A stretch of 64,000 bases of DNA from Cladophialophora immunda (GCF_000835495.1 NW_015622547.1:3100001-3164000), one strand, 5' to 3'. Counted from the stretch's first letter, positions 36,083-50,348 are shown. The notes: a model not told the origin generated them from the sequence alone. Made by a program: numbers and translations.

Positions 36083-37510
36083 ATGGACTCGGAATCCCTC
36101 AGGCAGAAGCTCTCGGACCTCATTGCCCGGTCACAGCCGTACATAGAGCAAGCGAGTGCCCATATACAGCCATACGTTGAACAAGCCAACGACCATTTTC
36201 AGAAATCCAAACACCATTGCTCCTCGATTCTCAAATCGGCACAATCCGACCTGCAGTCATTGTCACAAAAGCCCCATTTCAAGGAAGTCCTCTATGGCCT
36301 GACGCTATTTGTGTTCCTCGCCTTTGCTCTCAGCCGTTACATCTCATCGCGCCGCTCTCGCTACCTGACCGGTGCCTCTCGCCCATCAACCCCGCCGACA
36401 CCACAGCTCGAAAAGGCCACTTACAGCAAGGGCGCCAACGCCGCTCAAGCCCGCAAACCCGGAACATGGATCCCGTCCGACTTCCAACGCCCTAAGCCAC
36501 CGGCGTACGAAAACTGGTCCATCGAGCACACGAAGCCTCTGCCGTACCGCCCCTTCCGCTACGGGCCCAAGTACTTTGTCACGATGGGTCTCCGCAACGT
36601 GAAGTGGGACGACTGGATCGAGCTGGACAACCACTTCCCGCGGTACCACGCGGACAAGACGCGCCGGATCCTGGAGCGCGGGCACAAATGCTGCAAGACG
36701 GCGCCCGAGGCGCTGCCGGCGGCGCTCGAACTGCTGGAAGAACTCCGCTCGTACCTGCCGGACCGGTACCCGACGCTGTACCAGCGCACGGAGAAGGGGA
36801 TCAAGAACCTGTGGTCGGGCGAGGAGCTGGACACGACGTCGCGGCCGCTGCCGGAGGACCCGATGCAGACGGCGGCGCGGCTGGTGCAGGACGACCTGGC
36901 GATCATGATCGAGGGCGCGGACGGGCAGTACTACCTGCTGGCGGGGGCGATCCTGCTGCCGGGCTTCTGGCGGCTGGAGGACAAGTACGGGATGCCGCTG
37001 TCGGAGATCCACACGAGCGGCGACGTGCCGCAGTTCAAGGAGAAGCTGGAGAAGGGCATGATGAACTTCTTCCGCCGGCTCAAGCCCGAGGAGCTGGTCG
37101 CGCGCAACAACTACTTCCTGCAGGTCGACGACGACCTGGCCTGGTCGTACTCGATCGGCAGCGAGGACAACCCGCACATCAGCTGGAACACGGCCGAGAA
37201 GAACCGCGCCGTCGAGCACCACTTCTTCCGCTCCGAGCGCCAGACCCTGCGCCGCCTGCCCCGCTCCGGCGGCGTCGTCTTCACCATCCGCACCTACTTC
37301 CACCCCGTCACCGACATCGCCGACGAGGACTACGTGCCCGGCCGCCTGGCCAGCGCCGTCCGCAGCTGGGGCGACGACGTCTCCCGCTACAAGGGCAAGG
37401 AAAAGTACGAGGCCGTCCTGCTCGAGTACCTCGACAAGAAGCACCAGGAACAGCTGGACCGCGGCCTAAAAGTGGACGAGGAGGACGAGAGGAGGAGTTA
37501 TCCTTGGTGA
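36083..37510 (+). CDS. DUF3445 (heme-dependent N-demethylase-like) protein with N-terminal membrane anchor
   Basis: Single-exon protein of 475 residues. The start MDSESLRQKL sits in ACCATGG, a strong context; the ATG at 36005 would add 26 residues. A helical N-terminus is followed by one membrane segment at about 68-87 (VLYGLTLFVFLAFALSRYIS). The DUF3445 domain begins with RPFRYGPKYFVTMGLRNVKW and DDWIELDNHFPRYHADKTRR, and includes EGADGQYYLLAGAILLPGFW, RNNYFLQVDDDLAWS, RSERQTLRRLP and GVVFTIRTYFHPVTDI. The family has bacterial members described as heme-dependent oxidative N-demethylases; the fungal role is not known to me. From about 36540 codon third positions become almost entirely G or C, unlike the first third of the gene. 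Confidence 0.93.
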   Translation: MDSESLRQKLSDLIARSQPYIEQASAHIQPYVEQANDHFQKSKHHCSSILKSAQSDLQSLSQKPHFKEVLYGLTLFVFLAFALSRYISSRRSRYLTGASRPSTPPTPQLEKATYSKGANAAQARKPGTWIPSDFQRPKPPAYENWSIEHTKPLPYRPFRYGPKYFVTMGLRNVKWDDWIELDNHFPRYHADKTRRILERGHKCCKTAPEALPAALELLEELRSYLPDRYPTLYQRTEKGIKNLWSGEELDTTSRPLPEDPMQTAARLVQDDLAIMIEGADGQYYLLAGAILLPGFWRLEDKYGMPLSEIHTSGDVPQFKEKLEKGMMNFFRRLKPEELVARNNYFLQVDDDLAWSYSIGSEDNPHISWNTAEKNRAVEHHFFRSERQTLRRLPRSGGVVFTIRTYFHPVTDIADEDYVPGRLASAVRSWGDDVSRYKGKEKYEAVLLEYLDKKHQEQLDRGLKVDEEDERRSYPW

Positions 37511-37850
37511 TGGATGAGCCGACACCAATAAGCCTGCCTTTTTACATAGCACGCAATTTCTTAGCGGTATATATCGGTCCATCTTCAAGAGTGGCTTCTG
37601 ATGGCCTCTTACCAAAAAAAAGGATAACTATGCCAAGTTGAATGCTGTCAGAAATATTGCAAGTAATCCGCTCTCTGTGAAACTTGTTGGTGAATTTCAT
37701 GTTCACAGGGCCTTTCCAAAGTCATGATCTCACGTCGATGCCAGCTTTGGGGAGCATGGCTCAAACACACACTGGGCCACCAGTTCATTCCTCGAATTTC
37801 TGGGAAGCACGTCGCGATATACGCCATATTCCTGTATCGCTACCTCTCAC
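37511..37850. other. Convergent 3' intergenic region
   Basis: 3' flanks of the DUF3445 gene and EXO5; nothing else seen. Confidence 0.4.
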
Positions 37851-39842
37851 TCAGATCAAACTCCTCCTGCCCACTCCTGCTTGTCCCTCGTCGAGTTCTT
37901 CCTTCAGCCTCCTCCGTTCCCGGGCTTCTTTGACCATGTTCTCGTCCCGCTCTTTGATCCAGGCGCACTCATCTCGAAACTCGCAAATGCGACACTTCCA
38001 GGCATCCATGACTCCCACGCCACGCGGCTCCCGCTCGCCCTTCCAGAAAGCTAAAGATGAGTAGAGGGAAGAGGTGAGGAACGCGGGGTTGAAGAGGATG
38101 GATTTGCTTCCTAGGATGTGCGATTGAGCTTCTGCGCTGCCGTGGTGCTTGTAATTTGTGGAAATGTAACGTGCTGTGAGGATAGGGGAGAGTCGTGTTG
38201 GTTGAGACGGCGGCGTAGCAAGGGCTGAGAGGGAGGAAGGTGGTGGAACACTAGCATCTTGATTTCGATCAAAAGAGTTGGTAATAGGCGGAGCAGGCGC
38301 AGAAGTCGAACTCGAAGGGATGATGAACGTCATTCGATACTGCTCCATCATGAAATCCCACAAACTAGCCAAGGTGTTGTGCTGAAGAAGAATATCCATG
38401 GAGTCCTGCGTCGATGGCGGCAGTTCCTGCCTGACATCGTCACTCTGTTGTGATAATTCAAAGACTTCTTGGTTCAACCCCCCAATTTGCGCAATAAACG
38501 CGTCAGAGAATGTCTCGTGGATGTCAAACTTATACCTCTCCGCCAGCTGGGAGAGGGGGAATTGTCCCTGTGCCATATTTTCCAGCATGTGATGGTAGAG
38601 GTGCAGTTGGACTAGGGTCGGTCGAATGGCTGACCCTGTAGGTAGAGTGGGAGTGCCTCGTGTCTTCACGTCGATGATGTAGATTCTCCTCTCGTCGTCT
38701 TGCTCTGACTCCCTTGTCCTGCGCGCAGTAGACCTGCTACCGGTCTCTCTGCCGACATCGTTGCCGTCCCTCAGAGCCTCCGACAGCGACTGGCCCTGAT
38801 GTCGTGTCTCGTTCGTCACAAGGTAGTCCCGAATACTGGCCTGATATTCTGGTGGCGGAGGCTCAACATCCTCCTTTTCCAGCAGACTTCGACTCATGTC
38901 CTCGAGCTTGGGGTCAGGGCATTCATAGCTCAACTCGTCAATGACTCCGTTGACGAGCTCCCCGCCGACTGATCCCCAGATCTCCAACTCCCTCGTTTTT
39001 CCCTTCTCTCTGAGCGTCTTTAACCCTTGAATGATGTTCCATATTCGAAGTCCCCAACTGTCTTCCCTCTTGGTGACCTCCACAGGGACGGTGACGTGTA
39101 TCTCATCTTCCAATGCCTGGTGGACAGCACTGCCTTGTTTCATTGCTGGTGTCCGCCTTTTCCGGCCGTGTTTGGTCAAGACATAGTAATACTGTAGCTC
39201 GCACCATGCGGGAGAGATCAGGTCGGTGACGGAGAGGGCTTTCATGGGGGGTTTACGGAACCGTTCCAGGGGAGAGCGAGTGTCTGACTTGGAGGGTTGC
39301 TGTTGCAGCTGAGCATCTTCTTTGGCTTGCGTAGGTCGTGGAGATGCCTCCTTTTTCGTCCTTACATCCTCTTCATGGGCAGAAGATGGTCTCTGTGATG
39401 CTGGGCGCTGGTTAGCCTGTCAGCGACCAAAGAAATGGGAGTGGTTTGCGCAGGACTTACGATTTTGGTCGCATACGTTCTCGACCAGGAAGCCCTCAAC
39501 AGACCGAGTCTCGAGGTTCCATTGACGTGTTGCCTCGAGACCAAGCACTTTAGGCAGGCGAATGCCTCGAGGTGCTTCATAGTCTTCAATATCTGTTACG
39601 ACCAGGGGCGCACGTTTCTGTTCCTGCCTCGATTTGCCCACGGCTTCGAGGAGGAGTTGGTCGATTATTTCGAGCGCTTCAGGATCTTCCCCAAAGTCGC
39701 TGTACTCGTCTGTGTCTTCATGGTTCGGCGAGCGCGTCGTGCTCTCCGTGTCAGCCAGGTCGAATTGCATAAAGACATTGTGCTGTTGGGTCGACATTGT
39801 CGGTTGTTGAAAGTGGCCTGCTAGTGGGTTTGTAGCCGTCAT
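37851..39842 (-). CDS. EXO5: Exonuclease V (EXO5/DEM1), iron-sulfur nuclease
   Basis: Exons (minus): 39842-39461 and 39400-37851, 1932 bases in total (643 residues). EXO5 is a single-strand-specific exonuclease with an iron-sulfur cluster, mitochondrial in budding yeast and also nuclear in other fungi and mammals. The acidic N-terminus (EDTDEYSDFGEDPEALEII) leads into SVTDLISPAWCELQYYYVL with the first cluster cysteine (about Cys194), then KQGSAVHQALEDE, LVNGVIDELSYE and the IYIIDVKTRGTPTLP nuclease core. The other three cysteines are in the C-terminal WKCRICEFRDECAW (about 597, 600, 606). The intron acceptor at 39401-39402 was chosen over one seven bases upstream because only it keeps the frame. 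An earlier in-frame ATG (39905) and a later one (about 39797) are alternatives. Confidence 0.92.
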
Positions 39843-40383
39843 GATGCATTGACCGGCTGTGACGACTCGCACAACGTGAAGGCAAAACCAGAACAATTGC
39901 TCCATCCATCTTCTCGTCTAATTGTGACAGATATATGCCTCGACATTCTGCTTGCTTGTTTCAATTCTTGCCGGCTGACTCGCGTTGGAGGGCACTTCTG
40001 CCTGCTCGCAGGCGCGCTTTCGGGTTGCTCCTGACGCGTCGTGGGGTCTAGACAACACGACCAAAGGGTGGAGGAGATCCAATCGATGGGACGTTGCCAT
40101 GTTTCTGTTTTCTGTTCTATAATCTAACCTGCCAGTGCTGCCTGTATGCCCTCTATTATGGGACACAGTCTATCAAAGGCTTGTCAAGCATCCTTTGGCC
40201 CTCGAATACACCCATTCACCCAGCCATAGATCTGCCCGCGACGGAGCGGTATTCGTGAAACAGGGTAGCCAACTCTCCCCTAGATGCAGCAGATCTCCTC
40301 TTTCCAATCAATTGCTCTCTTAAAGTCGCTGCAGAGTCATTTTAAACATAGACTTGTGCGTCTAGGCCATCCTTGAAGCAGCC
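39843..40383. other. Intergenic region
   Basis: 5' flank of EXO5 and 3' flank of the Mpv17-like gene, both on the minus strand. No gene is supported. Confidence 0.4.
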
Positions 40384-41359
40384 TTACTTCGCCACCATGC
40401 TTTCCTTTAGCACTGGCCTGCTCAGAGTATCAATCTGCGCCTCAATCTTCTCTTCTTTGCGATTGAGGAAGCTCAGATAGCATTGCCACGCGACGGCAAA
40501 GATCCCCGAAAACATGAACCGGTATTGAGGCGGAACAAAGGCAAATGAGAAGGCAGTCACGGCAGGCCACAATTTCAGAGAATTAAGCATGCTGACTGGG
40601 ACCGCAGCCTGAATGCGCATGATGATGCCCGTCGCATGCTCGCCAGTCAGGAGGGCTTGCATGCCGAAGAAGTATGTGTTGAAGACAGGAGTAAAGACAA
40701 TTTGGTTTACGGCAACCTTTGTCGCGATCGAGGTGAATTTCGACGGGTAATTGAAGCTCTGACCTAGGAACAGGAACCTGGACGTCTCTGATATTAGCTG
40801 TTGTCTCGTGTGTTCCATCTCCTTGCATGCTATGCCGGCATTCTTCTGACAGAGAAGAGGACCATGTGTTCGTCCATCAGAATGGGATTTCGTACCACTT
40901 GTAACCCGGTATCGCTGCAAGGGCTCCAATTGTCAACATCCTCAGCGTTCGCCATGGATTGTACAATTCCCCTCCTATGTCCTGTGCCAGAATATCACCG
41001 CAAAGGTAGGTCGTCAAGGTCGTGCATAGTTGCACGGTGTAGGGCCGCTTCAACTGGGTGCGATGGAACCACTGAAAGAATGTAGACACTGGTCCCAGGC
41101 GATGATACCACAGCTGTATGGGGATATCGACAGGATCAACGGGCTTCGCAGTCTCGCCGACGGGCACTTCATGGAGGGAGTGTGGAGGGAGTTTGCTTTG
41201 CGACGTTGGCGGCGGACTTGTTGAGTCTTTCACAGGACTTGAGCTGGTCGAGCTTCGCTGCGCATGGTGTTTGAGTCGGGCTCGTGAACCGGGCACTCGT
41301 GCCCGGAACCACGGCGATCTGGCACTGAAATTGAGCGCTGCCCGATGCAAAGGGTGCAT
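40384..41359 (-). CDS. Mpv17/PMP22 family membrane protein
   Basis: Exons (minus): 41359-40896 and 40777-40384, 858 bases in total (285 residues). Mpv17/PMP22/Sym1 proteins are four-helix proteins of the mitochondrial inner membrane or peroxisome with a suspected channel or metabolite-transport role. The N-terminal 80 residues are Arg/Ser/Pro-rich with few acidic residues at first, compatible with a mitochondrial targeting sequence. Then come YHRLGPVSTFFQWFHRTQLK and YTVQLCTTLTTYLCGDILAQ, the classic G-D-x-x-A-Q motif, and after the intron VAVNQIVFTPVFNTYFFGMQ and a SLKLWPAVTAFSFAFVPPQY motif with RFMFSGIFAVAWQCYLSF. The join YKW-FLFLGQ is in phase. Confidence 0.93.
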
Positions 41360-42000
41360 TATTGACGGAAGGCCATGATGAAGAGAATTGTCAGCAACCT
41401 CAACAAGAAGTATCTCCCATACACATCTGCAAGATGGTTCCTATATCGGCGGACAGAATTTGCCGTAGTTGCATTCGGGTCCACTGATTGCGTGCCCCGA
41501 TGGCGCCGCGGCAGACCCCCGATGCATGCCATTATAGGCGCCCATTGCCCTGGATCGTCCTCCTACCACCCGAACAGACACTCTGGAAACTCAGTCTGCG
41601 ATGAACACCTACACCTGTCGCGACAAAACAGAAACAATAAAATACTTGCTACTGGGATGGAATTGATGAATCACAAGCTGATGTTTTCATGTGTTAACCT
41701 GAATCGCATTCAGATTCTATCTGGTTGATGCAGCGCATTCTGCTGTGTCCATGTCATAGTCGTGATGACTGGTATGATGCTGCGTGATGTACAAGCACGA
41801 GCAGAAGCAGAAGACGCCAGAAGTCCCCATAACCACCCGTGATCAATGTTGTGAAAACCAATACAAGCCCCTATGAATTCATTCCGTTTCGCCTTGTGTC
41901 AACTCATGAAACCCCCCCATACTCAAATCATGACCATGATCAACGCTCCCAACCTGCCAGGTGACTGTTGATTGAGGTGTTGCAAGTTTCAGCCTATCGT
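41360..42000. other. Intergenic region
   Basis: 5' flank of the Mpv17-like gene and 3' flank of histone H3. No gene is supported. Confidence 0.4.
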
Positions 42001-43798
<1,798 letters not shown>

Positions 43799-46700
43799 TG
43801 ACGCGCCACCCAATCCTTTTTTGCTTTGAGTTTCGGAGTGGTTGGGCATTCAAATGGGTTTTGATCAATGGGGTTGTGTAAGGGTCATGGTTATGATGGG
43901 ATGGCAAATCAATCAGTGGTGCCTTCAGTGCAATGATGTATCATACAGGCACAATATGAGCAGCCTGCTTCGGCGTTCGACAGATGGGCTGAGCCATGAC
44001 ATAAGCATCAGCACCCAGACATGAAATAAACACTTCAAAGCATTGTGTTCCAGTAACTCTTTTTTGGTCTTCTGTCTCTTTCCCTTGTCTCGCGGCGTTC
44101 ATCCTGGCTGTTGCCAGCTGCTCGGCGGTCTCTGATTGCGCGGGCCTGGGGCCTGGGGCTTAGCTGTTCCAGGCAGCATCCTCTGTTCTTCAACCTGTCC
44201 GTCCTTGTTCCATGTGCACCCTTGGAGTGCAACCAGTCCTTCAGAGAAACTATCGTGGCATGTCCATGTGAGTCATTGCCCAGTGGCCACGACATCCAAA
44301 ACACCAACCATATTTTACGCGTCATCGTGACGGAAACATATCGCGGTCCGGAGATCGATGGTGCTAGAGGAGCGCGCAATCCCGACGGACCGACTAGATG
44401 AAGCTGAAGGGTGTCGCCTTTCTTGGAGTTCTTGACTCACGTTCCCTGGTAATTGATAAAGATTGTGTCCGTTGCCTCCATGGCTCATCCCATGAACGAA
44501 GCGCTGGTTCTAGCGGAGGAGAACCAACACATATGTGCGGCGTCTGCTGCGAGGATACTTGCACCGAGGGCACTCCTTGTTCCGGGGATCCAGACCCGTG
44601 CTCCGGAGGATGCAGGCGCACTTGGGTCTCCTCCATCTAGGCATTGGGCTCCTTTGTCGACGAGACTCGGTAGTCGGCCCATCGATCCGAGGATGTTGGG
44701 GAGACTGGGTTTTGGCGGTGTATATGGGTAATCCTCTGCAAATAGATGCATTTGGGGCGCGGCGAAAGTATCTTCTTGGAGTCTGTATATGCTCGCTCGC
44801 TCAAGTTTCGCTGTTCCGGCTACATGATTCTCGTCTTTGCCCGGAGGCTTGCTGCGATGACGCCCGTGCTGTAGTGCTCGTAGGATTCCATACAGCTGCT
44901 GGGTTGTGGCGGGGTGGTTAGCTTTGGTGACGGGGCACTCTGTACGAGTCACTCGGGCCTTTCACCCTTGCATGTCGCGGCTTTACTACAGCATCTCGAA
45001 AAAGGAAGCACGATTACGAAGTATGGAGGCTTGTAGGTGAGAGGGCGGGGACAGGAGTAAAGGTGTTGGGTGTCTGTGGGTAGTGCTGGTTGTCGGCTCT
45101 GTTGGTGTGCATGGTCTGAATATATTTACGAGCCGAATGTAGAAAATTAATTCCTGCAAAGCCGGACCACCGTGAACCTCCACGCCTACACATTTTCGCC
45201 GACTCTAACCACACTTAAATTATCCCAGGTCCAAGGACAATGCTATCTAATACACCATGAAGATCGAAACGAGGGAAATGAGCAACCTCGATGCATCCTC
45301 TGTGAGCGATTCTATCAACCATGCCCAGCCGTCCGACATCTCGCCGAGGCCGTCCCCATCGACCATCTTCATCGCTCTCTTACTACGACGAGACAAATCA
45401 ATCGAATCTGGGCTGTCAAAGTTGCCTCCTCCAGTAGTGTGCCGGCTGTGTTCCATGTCGAAATGAGACAAGGGCATCGGTAATGCCTCGTAGATAGACT
45501 GACCGTGGATGTTAATGCTGTACACATGGTCAGCCTCGCAGCGAAGCCGCCCGTGAGAGCCACGCAGACAATCACATCATCCCTTCCATTGGTAATTCAG
45601 GCGATAAACATTCCGCCTGACTCAGATTTCTCCGCGTCCTATCACCTGCACAGGTCGTTTCGAGGGCCGCATCGGCATGTTGGTTGCAAGGCAGCGGGCA
45701 AGGCTGAGCCTCTTCGAACCGCATCTCACTAGCTTACGATGTCGATTAGGTCTCGTGGAGGTGCAGAGACTCGCTCGTAGCATGGGTTGAGTAGATTTAC
45801 AAGATGCGAAAAGCCCGATTGGAACTATCTGTCCGACGACTTTTCTCAATGGCAACGGCGGAGTGTGGCCTGCACCCTGTAAAATGCTGATTACTGCCAC
45901 GCCGACCAGCTTGGAGATCAATCGGGACCGTAGTACACCTCTGAAAACTCAGCCGGAGTCATCGGCATTAGATTGGAGAATGCTGCAGGTGTGCCACTCA
46001 AAGGAGGCATCAACAGTGCGCAAGGGCTGCGCAGAAAGGAAATCCAGAGCGAAGTCGAATACGAGCCTGCAGCGACCATTTAGGCCGAAACTACGATGCC
46101 CTGTGAGCGAGACGAAGCAAAATCAGTAGTTACCCGACGAGTAGGTATGGAACCCCCTACGATGACTCGAGGCAATTCGACAACTTATCCCAAGAGACGT
46201 GATGCGGTCCTTTCAGAAGTGACGGCGGGGTCGCTTCTCAGCATCACCCACCACCAAAGCGACTTTTGACATACCGTCTATCCTGTCGCTGCTTTGCAAA
46301 ACTCCATCAACTAGCTTCTCATGCTAAGCCTCCGATATGGCACAATCATGGCCCGCGAAACGGAACCCGACAGTTAAGTATGGATGGGGCCAATTCTAAG
46401 AAATATCACACCATCAGCCCCAGCCTCACAACATACCAGCTGACAATACCATGCGAGTTGCTGTCAAACCCAGAATTCAATCAATGATGCAGGCCAGAAA
46501 AACAGCGACACCGTCTCGAGGCACCAAGGATGTTTGCTGCCCCAGACACCGCGAGTCGCAATGCGGAACGTGTTCAGCTAGGTTCTTGGGAGCCTCGTTT
46601 CCGTTTTCCAACTCGGGGAGGCTGACACAGACGTGTGTTGTCTATGCATGACTCGGTATCCGTAGATCCCAGCTGAGCCATACTGGCGAATAGATAGCTG

Positions 46701-48210
46701 CGCCGGAAACGGCGACTCTCACCTCCATTCTTCGACGACAAACCTGGACACCCGCAGAACCATGCGAGCTGCCGCAGCCAGCCCGACAACTGCATGCATG
46801 AATTGGCCCGGACGAAGACTTTTGGGAAGGTGCGCCGCATTTTTCAGCTTACACAGACCGAAATGGTTTCGAAGACGACTCACTGCAATGTGCCGACGAC
46901 AAATAAACGTGCAAAGTGCAAACTTGGGAATGCCATGCGGCCAGATATTCCACATTGACAATGTTTTGTCAAAGCAAGAAAGGCTGACGGATGTACTTTC
47001 CCAAAGCGGCATGCCTTGCCCAACTCCATCGGAAGGGCGGAATTAGACGTCCACGCCAAACCAACAGGCTGTACGAGGATTTTGCACACTTATCCACAAC
47101 ACCGGAGATCGTTCAGGTCGGCCATTGGTATTGCGGGGGAGTCCGCCACATGGGTCAGAAGTGCAGCGGAGGGCCAAGTTGCGCCACATTCCCGCAGGAC
47201 ATTCAGCTGTGTTGTCCTCCGGGAAAGGAACTTGCCAGGTTAGCAGCCAAGCTAGCAGCCAAGAATCTCCGCCGGCAGAAGTACGCATCAAGGAACTGGT
47301 GGCTACCGAGTCAGGTTATGCGGGTGACGGTGATGGCGCGTCCCCATATCTCAGCCATTGTCTTCAGACGTGGCAACACTGTGGCGGTGCGGCTCTGCCG
47401 TCGATCACACCTCCACGGACGGACAAACAGAGCTGATTCAAAGGACACCGGAGCAATGCTATTCGCTCGTCTCGAGGATCACCAGCCACATCCATGCTTT
47501 CCCCATTTCCGCAGTAGATCAATTCCCGAAGAGGCTGCGAATCCCGGGTACCTGAACCGACATTTGGCTTTTACATTATCAAATGGGGGTCGACGGAGGC
47601 ACCGACAAGTGACACAGAGTCCAGACTGGGATTGCACAAGAACGGCAATTGCAGCTTTGATATTGTGGCTTGGCCAAAGAACAGATTACACGAAGGGATA
47701 AAGAAGCTTTCGAGAGAAATTCAACGGCATTCAGCCAACCATGGGTAGCACCGGGTGACCCCCGCCCTCTAAGGGGAAAAATCGGTGGCATGGGCCTGCC
47801 AGATGCAGGCTAGGGCGCTCCAAGTCTTGGGCGAGCCCAGCCTGAAGAGCCTGAAGTGCACCTATTGGCCTTGTCCCGATGCCAACCGACACTGGGCCCA
47901 GCCACCAATCAGGCTGCTTAGCTCAGCCAACAGAGTTTTCACTGCAGCTGCAGGATCGGCTTCTGGACCGCTGGGCCGCAGGGACCGCGACAGGCTTTGA
48001 TCCAGTCTGACCCCATTCCTAGGGTTCCAGCCTTACCAGCGCTCCAGCCTAAAGCAATGCAACGGCACCTCGGCACGTTCCTGCATTTAGACGAGAAAAA
48101 TCGAAGTTCTAGAAGGAAACCCAACGTGGAGCCCATTCAGCCGGAAAGCCCCGCCCAGAATGCCGCGACTTGTGCTGCGAGTGTCTTATCACAGCCCTCT
48201 GTTTCACCGT

Positions 48211-48240
48211 GCTGGGTGCTGGGTGCTGGGTGCTGGGTGC
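48211..48240. repeat. 7-bp tandem repeat, four copies
   Basis: Four perfect copies of GCTGGGT plus two further bases, in intergenic DNA. Confidence 0.9.
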
Positions 48241-49240
48241 CGAGTGCGCCGTTCGATACGAGGTGCAATTGCCGATCCTAGCTGAATACTGCAAAGACAC
48301 GACACATCAGAGAACCCGAGAAACCTGACTCGGGCACCTTCGAGAGGAGAAGAAACTTCTCCAGTCGGAAGAGAGTGCTACCCTCGTACGGGCTCTCTCG
48401 AATACATGCGAGCTGGTCGGGTCATTTCAATTAGCCTGATAGCATGTGCATTCAGCAGGCCTCGTTGTGCTGAGCAGGGGACGTATCCAGGCAGTCGGGT
48501 TCCAGATTGGTGGCCTCGGTCATGGCCCAGGAAGCGGTTATTTGGAAGCAAGATATGGTTATTCAGAGAGTTTTGCGGGTCCCTGCTAACGTAAGTATAT
48601 CGCGCGAACTGCCTCTACTTGGTCCTAGGGTTTATTGAGCACACGCATAGTGGCAGCGACGGAAGAATGACTAAGATTATCGGTGGTGTGAGAAAAGCGA
48701 CTTCCCAGCACCGCACCGGCGACCGGCGGGCATCGCAATAACTTAGGATCCGAGGAGATTGGGGAGGGCTTGGGAAAGGGCTGGTGTTTGTACGAGGAAA
48801 CGGCCGACTCGGGCTTACAGCAGCAAGACCAGAAAACAGAGCAGCCTGGAAGATTCTCGGGATCGCTCGGGCTGTCGTCAGCGGTCGCCGACCATTGGCC
48901 AGATTGCACCAAGATCCAAGCACAGCCACAGCAAATCCCTCATCGATTGGCCCGGCTGACACCATCGACCGAGTGCGAGCGGCCGATCATGACCGCCCTC
49001 TCACGTACGGATAGCAAGGAAGCGCCTCGCGAGCACTAACTGTTCGCAGTAACTATTGCAGACTCTTCGAGGCCTGGATGCAAACACAGAGTTCATCCGA
49101 CACCTGTAAATGGCTCTCTGTGCGAGGTATGAAGATCCAGGCAGGGTGCAAGATGCGAGCCGCGAGGCTCAGTTGCGAGACGGGGGGGCAGAGCAACAAC
49201 CCACAGTCTTACGATCTCGAACAACGGGAAAAGGCTGCGT

Positions 49241-49264
49241 GACCTGTAGACCTGTAGACCTGTA
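49241..49264. repeat. 8-bp tandem repeat, three copies
   Basis: Three perfect copies of GACCTGTA, followed nearby by AGGCC repeats (about 49321-49338). Confidence 0.9.
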
Positions 49265-50118
49265 ACCTACCTGCCTGAAGCGGCAAGCGGCTTATGCCCA
49301 AAATTGTCAATAGCAGCGCCAGGCCAGGCCAGGCCAGGCATCTGATGCTTTTTGGAGGGGAGGGAGAGTCAGGCGTGAGCAGGGTGCAAGCACCCGAAAG
49401 TCACCCTTCCGGTGCTCGTTCCTTTTGGGGGGGGGGGGTGGTGCAGGTGTGTTGAGGGAGAAGCCCCCGGAACAAAAATTGCATGTCACTCGTACAAGGG
49501 CTTTACCCGTAAATTACGCCTAACGGAAAGCACCACCAATCGCCTACAACGATTTACCGAGCCAGGCCTTGGAAGACCTCTTGCTGCTTAAAACCCCCCT
49601 ACTTAGTACTCAAGCCCGGGCCCACCCCCAGCAGGGTCGTGCAAGTTGCTCAAGTGCTCATCCTAGTCTTGCGTTAAACTCTCGCGGTGACCGCAAGCCG
49701 GCAATCCCTGTCATCATCGACGTCACCTTCCATACCCCCCCCCTCAAACAAGAAGAATCACCATACACGACGCAGCGCAACCCTTACATTTTTCCCTGCA
49801 GTTTCCGCTTCCCTTCGTCTCTTCCGGCCGACGTCGCTTTTTCTCAACAATACCACAGACGTAACCTTAGCAGCACAAGGCCTGCTCCTTTTTTTCACAA
49901 TTGCCCTATTCGCATGCCGCTACGAACCTGGACCACCAAATCTTATTTCCCCGTTCCCGAAAGAAACCAAAAGCCATATTTGATCATTGCTATTCCGCTC
50001 ACATCACCGATACCTCCGTTCCATCTTCCCCTTCCATCCTGTTCGACATTGCTCTGTCGTCAGCCCCTTGGACCTCCCTCCAGTGGCCGGATACTCAAAT
50101 ATCCTGCCTGCATATAGA

Positions 50119-50127
50119 TTTGCCACC
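50119..50127 (-). promoter_or_regulatory. Possible proteasome control element (PACE)
   Basis: TTTGCCACC on the plus strand is GGTGGCAAA on the minus strand, the exact nonamer bound by Rpn4 in budding yeast, 222 bases upstream of the start of this Rpn4-like gene. The same nonamer also occurs by chance inside coding DNA at 22506-22514, so the evidence is weak. Confidence 0.3.
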
Positions 50128-50348
50128 TCGGCCTCCTAGACCTTTTCCTATTCCTCCTTCCCGCAAAGTCCACGTACCTTGACGCCGAATTCTACCCAGA
50201 TTCGATACCCACCTATACATTACCAATCTCTGAACAATTCTCGCACCCCGCGGACTATACAACTGATCCAAGATCCTCGAGTTGAGACCTCGCTTCTCAT
50301 CTTCGCCTCCTACACATCACGCAAACGACCCAAGCAACAACGACGACC

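Noticed and set aside
36386..37641. Long frames of 345-352 codons on both strands over the DUF3445 gene
   Set aside because: They are shadows of the GC-rich third positions; translations are Ala/Arg/Pro/Val-heavy with no motif, while the DUF3445 frame carries conserved sequence.
46991..47701. 236-codon plus-strand frame in the gene-poor region
   Set aside because: Cys/His/Arg-rich translation without any family motif, no convincing splice partners, start context poor.
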